Shown: piece after piece, positions 60,965 to 64,000 of the stretch
How positions within the stretch are numbered: the stretch's first letter is position 1
How the letters are laid out: each line of letters begins with the position of its first letter
DNA from: SZUA-36 sp963753105
GTDB taxonomy: Bacteria > Pseudomonadota > Gammaproteobacteria > Xanthomonadales > SZUA-36
NCBI GenBank assembly: GCA_963753105.1
Contig: CAVWBD010000009.1
Location: 372,001-436,000, forward strand
Direction of reading: 5' to 3'
Length of the DNA: 64,000 nt
Notes under the pieces: generated by a model
Databases searched by the model: none
Told to the model about the DNA's origin: nothing
The model's input: only the letters and a program-made list of their open reading frames with translations
Made by a program: the position numbers and the translations under genes

Positions 60965-62047
60965 TCAACCACCGTCTAACCCGCGCGCGGTCTGCAAATA
61001 GGTCGCGAAACTGCCCAGCCAGTGGCCACCTTCGTAGTGCTCACCGGTGACTGACGCCAGGCCAGAAGCCCTGTGCACCTTCGCTGCACCGAGCAACGCT
61101 GCGCGCCGGTCGTCATTTTCAGGCAGACCGGCTGCCATGCCCTCCAGCATCCAGGCGCGGCTGATATTTAAACCATCGAGGTGGGCCAGCTTGCCGTCAC
61201 CGGGGTCGGTCACCACGCCGATCGCCAACCAGCCAGCGCTGCCATCGGTGGGTATGTCCGGCATAAATGTCTTCAGCCATGCTGCATACTCTGTATCCGT
61301 CATGATACGACGCATCAGGTCAGCCTCGGCGATACAAGGCGACAGGAAATCATGCCCACTGGGCTCATAGGACAGCGGGCAGTTCCTGTCGCCCAGGTAA
61401 AATTCCCTGGAGCGCCGCGCTACCAGCTGATAAAAATCGTCACGACCGGCCGCGCGTGCCCAGTCCAGGAACAAGCCGAAGGCAAAGGCGGTCTGTGCGT
61501 GCTCACCGATACGGATCGGGTAAGCCAGTTTCTCCAGCCAGGTTTGCATATTGTTCGCCAGCACCGTTTCCAGCGGTGCGAGTACCGCCAGCCATTGCCT
61601 GGCCCGGGGATCGTCCCACTCACGCAGTTCAGCGGTTAGCTGTAAAAACCAGGCCACGCCGTAGGGCCGTTCGAAAGAAGCACGCTCCTCATGTGTGACA
61701 TAACGTACTTCCGCTGCCACCTTTTCCTCTGTAAAACTCTTGTTCAGAGCGGCTTCAGCCACCGTGGCAAAATCCGCCTGCGGGTAGAGACGCAACAGCC
61801 GCGTCAGCAGCCAGTGGCCATGCACGGAGGAATGCCAGTCAAAGCAACCGTAAAAAACCGGTGTCAGCTCACGGGGTGGTGCAACATCCTGGTCCCCCGT
61901 CATCACGTGGCCAATCTTGTTTGGGTATTCCTGGTGAACACAGCCCAGTGCCAGGTTTGCAAAACGGCCGACACCCTGGTCTTCCTGGGCCTGGACTGAA
62001 GTGACTGCTACGAGTGTGGCCAAAATTATCAATGAGCGATTAAACAT
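60965..62047 (-). CDS. DUF2891 family, exported
   Basis: 360 residues from the ATG at 62047 (MFNRSLIILATLVAVTSVQAQ). The start gives a clear signal peptide cleaved after about residue 20. The mature part has DWHSSVHGHWLLTRLLRLYP, ARAAGRDDFYQLVARRSREFYLGD and HYEGGHWLGSFATYLQTARG, as in DUF2891. The family has an alpha/alpha-barrel look and no known reaction. It is separate from the cdd operon upstream. Confidence 0.82.
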   Translation of the reverse strand: MFNRSLIILATLVAVTSVQAQEDQGVGRFANLALGCVHQEYPNKIGHVMTGDQDVAPPRELTPVFYGCFDWHSSVHGHWLLTRLLRLYPQADFATVAEAALNKSFTEEKVAAEVRYVTHEERASFERPYGVAWFLQLTAELREWDDPRARQWLAVLAPLETVLANNMQTWLEKLAYPIRIGEHAQTAFAFGLFLDWARAAGRDDFYQLVARRSREFYLGDRNCPLSYEPSGHDFLSPCIAEADLMRRIMTDTEYAAWLKTFMPDIPTDGSAGWLAIGVVTDPGDGKLAHLDGLNISRAWMLEGMAAGLPENDDRRAALLGAAKVHRASGLASVTGEHYEGGHWLGSFATYLQTARGLDGG

Positions 62048-62112
62048 GATACTTATCCAATGGGTGTATGGTGGGAGTGGTTCCACGGGAGGGCTTACCA
62101 CTATGATCTCCT

Positions 62113-62520
62113 TCAAGTCAGGACGAATGGATCCGGTAACAAGTCTCCTAATGTCCAGCTGCGGTAATCGGTCTCGCTGTGGCAGGAAATGATCAGTGCG
62201 TCATCCGCCAACAACTCGCTCATGACCTGGCGGCAGGCGCCACAGGGCGCCAGCACTTCGAATCCGGTTGCATGAATCAGCAACGCGCGGGCCTTGCCCG
62301 GTTGCACACCGGCGTTAATGGCCGCCGCCAGTGCATTACGCTCGGCACACTGGGTCAGGCTGTACGAGGCATTTTCGACATTGCAGCCTGTGTAGATATT
62401 GCCCTGGTCATCCAGCACGCTGGCGCCAACCCGCGCACCGCTATACGGCGAGTAGGCTTGTTCGCTGGCCGCCTTGGCCGGGCCATACAGGCGGGCGATG
62501 GCTGTTTCAATATCCTTCAT
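62113..62520 (-). CDS. cdd: Cytidine deaminase
   Basis: A 135-residue homotetrameric-type deaminase. It has YSPYSGARVGASVL, the zinc motif CAERNALAAAI and PCGACRQVMSE, and YTGCNVENASY. It turns cytidine and deoxycytidine to uridine and deoxyuridine. Its start overlaps the stop of deoD by 4 bp. Confidence 0.95.
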   Translation of the reverse strand: MKDIETAIARLYGPAKAASEQAYSPYSGARVGASVLDDQGNIYTGCNVENASYSLTQCAERNALAAAINAGVQPGKARALLIHATGFEVLAPCGACRQVMSELLADDALIISCHSETDYRSWTLGDLLPDPFVLT

Positions 62521-63239
62521 GCACCGGACTCCGATTCAAGCACGGCATCAAGCACCACTTCGATCGCCGTCCCGAATGCGTTCTGGCGTGCTTCATGCGA
62601 TGCCCTTTCACCTGTCGGTATGACGTCACTGACTGAGAGTATGGTTAAAGCCCGTTTTCCCTGTTGCCGGGCCAGTGCGTACAGGGCAGCCGATTCCATG
62701 TCGATCGCCAGCACACCGCTTTGCTGGAGCCGGTCAATGAAACCCGCATCCGGGTGATAGAACCAATCCGTGGCAAACACCTTGCCGGCCCGAATGCTCA
62801 GTCCCCTGGCGCTGGCTTCCTCGTTAACCTTTTGCAGCAGGACCGGGTCCGCCTCGATTGAATTCCCGCCGCCGGCATAATGCCCGATCATCGCTGAGTC
62901 CGTGCCTGCGCTGTTGGCCAACACCAGGTCACCGACCTGCATATCAGCCACCAGGCCGCCACAGGTACCCACCCGGATGATCTGCCTGACCCCGTAATAA
63001 TCAAACAATTCATGCGCGTAGATACTGATCGACGGCATGCCCATGCCCGAGCCCATAATGGACACCCGCCGCCCTTTGAACGCACCGGTAAAGCCGAGCA
63101 TGTTGCGTACCCGGTTGACTACCACCACGTCTTCGAGGTGTTTTTCCGCCAGGGCCTGGGCCCGCAACGGGTCACCCGGCATTAGCACGGTCGATGCGAA
63201 ATCACCCCTCACAGCTTCGATATGTGGCGTTCCAGTCAT
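62517..63239 (-). CDS. deoD: Purine nucleoside phosphorylase DeoD-type
   Basis: 240 residues from the ATG at 63239 (MTGTPHIEAVRGDFASTVLMPGDPLRA), with AAGGG upstream. It has MLGFTGAFKGRRVSIMGSGMGMPS, IRVGTCGGL, and VLAIDMESAALYALA. This is the hexameric NP-II phosphorylase. It sits in a cdd-deoD-deoA set, so it salvages nucleosides to base and (deoxy)ribose-1-phosphate. Uridine phosphorylase is the close alternative. Confidence 0.87.
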   Translation of the reverse strand: MTGTPHIEAVRGDFASTVLMPGDPLRAQALAEKHLEDVVVVNRVRNMLGFTGAFKGRRVSIMGSGMGMPSISIYAHELFDYYGVRQIIRVGTCGGLVADMQVGDLVLANSAGTDSAMIGHYAGGGNSIEADPVLLQKVNEEASARGLSIRAGKVFATDWFYHPDAGFIDRLQQSGVLAIDMESAALYALARQQGKRALTILSVSDVIPTGERASHEARQNAFGTAIEVVLDAVLESESGA

Positions 63240-63279
63240 AAGCATCCCTTCTTCATTTGCTACCAGCGCCGCCAGATCG

Positions 63280-64000
63280 CTAGGACATCAACTCATAGAC
63301 AGCTGGCAGGACATCTGTCTTGCGCCCGATAACGATGGCGGCCAGTAATTTTTCCGCCGCTGAGCGCCATGATATCTCGTCCGCAGCATGTATGGTAAGC
63401 AAGGCATCACCCCTGCTCACCATGTCTCCAACCAGGCGGAATCCCGACAAACCAACACGGTGGTCAATAATATCCCCGGCATGTCTGCGTCCGCCGCCCA
63501 GGCTGACAACGACCAGGCCAATCGCCCTGGTGTCCATGTACTCGATACAACCATCGGCGGGTGCCGGCAGGTCACGGACAACGGGTGCTGCGACCAGGTG
63601 TTTTTGCGGAAATTCCAGGAAATCCACCGGCCCACCCTGCATGGCCACCATGCGGGCAAAATGCTCGGCTGCCAAGCCTGAATCGAGCACGCCGTTGAGC
63701 ATGTACCTGGCCCGTTCGGGCTTGTCAGCCAAACCGCCTAACTGCAACATTTCACTGCCCAATGACAGGATGACATCTTCCAGTCTCGGGTTACGGTAAA
63801 CATTCTTCAAGAACCCGATGGCCTCACTGACCTCCAGCGCATTCCCTGCACTCCAGGCCAACGGCTGGTTCATATCAGTTATCAGCGCCCGCGAAGGCAG
63901 CCCGGCCAGGGCGGCAACTTCGATCAGGTTGGTGGCCAGGTCACGGGCCCGGTTACGTTCCCGCATGAATGCGCCATTGCCAGTTTTAATATCCAGTAGC
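63280..64000 (-). CDS. deoA: Thymidine phosphorylase, C-terminal part, cut by window edge
   Basis: The visible 239 residues begin LLDIKTGNGAFMRERNRA and continue ALITDMNQPLAWSAGNALEV, GGPVDFLEFPQKH, VVSLGGGRRHAGDIIDHRVGL, and end KTDVLPAVYELMS. These are thymidine phosphorylase (type II pyrimidine nucleoside phosphorylase) features. The N-terminal phosphate-binding part is outside. It splits thymidine into thymine and deoxyribose-1-phosphate. Upstream gene in the minus-strand nucleoside salvage operon. Confidence 0.93.
   Translation of the reverse strand, partial: LLDIKTGNGAFMRERNRARDLATNLIEVAALAGLPSRALITDMNQPLAWSAGNALEVSEAIGFLKNVYRNPRLEDVILSLGSEMLQLGGLADKPERARYMLNGVLDSGLAAEHFARMVAMQGGPVDFLEFPQKHLVAAPVVRDLPAPADGCIEYMDTRAIGLVVVSLGGGRRHAGDIIDHRVGLSGFRLVGDMVSRGDALLTIHAADEISWRSAAEKLLAAIVIGRKTDVLPAVYELMS

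Overview
The window looks like chromosomal DNA of a gammaproteobacterium. The gene orders are typical of that class: recA-recX-alaS-csrA-tRNA-Ser, ffh/rpsP-rimM-trmD-rplS, rpsF-rpsR-rplI-dnaB-alr-radA, and an amidohydrolase-ubiG-phosphatase-SDR set. Hsp15, a FimX-like protein, GluQRS and a PspF-type activator point the same way. A sucrose-phosphate synthase/phosphatase/sugar kinase operon suggests a halotolerant or marine lifestyle (inference). I cannot name the genus.

Layout. 1-4.3 kb: sucrose metabolism operon on the minus strand (nucleotidyltransferase, SPS, SPP, PfkB kinase cut by the window edge). 4.3-4.87 kb: non-coding DNA with REP-like palindromes, a tRNA-Ser-derived fragment, a strong hairpin and a remnant of a HigA-like antitoxin. 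4.87-14.7 kb: a reductive pyrimidine catabolism cluster (preA, preT, NCS1 permease, class III aminotransferase, beta-ureidopropionase, dihydropyrimidinase), with a divergent yeast-type cytosine deaminase and a CoA-acylating semialdehyde dehydrogenase. Together these could take cytosine or uracil to acetyl-CoA. 14.7-15.6 kb: tRNA-Ser(GCU) surrounded by decayed, tandemly repeated tRNA halves split by palindromic elements. 15.7-34 kb: housekeeping genes. 34-48 kb: a disturbed region. radA, dnaB, rplI, the rpsF tail, a gph/mupP-like phosphatase and probably a GFA-family gene all carry net +1 frameshifts. alr is an internally deleted relic. At 42.7-44.7 kb a two-gene module (DUF6502-like protein plus a secreted or anchored GTGIE-repeat protein) is broken by many indels. 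48-64 kb: intact genes for ubiquinone, EF-P, a degenerate GGDEF/EAL protein, GluQRS, accA, tilS, xseB-ispA-dxs, a universal stress protein and a nucleoside salvage operon (cdd-deoD-deoA, deoA cut by the edge).

The least explained parts are the GTGIE/GGGTGIE repeat module, the palindromic elements that split tRNA-Ser copies at TT^C, and the clustering of +1 indels in essential genes. The +1 cluster may be local consensus error. The alr deletions and the many indels in the repeat module look more like real decay.
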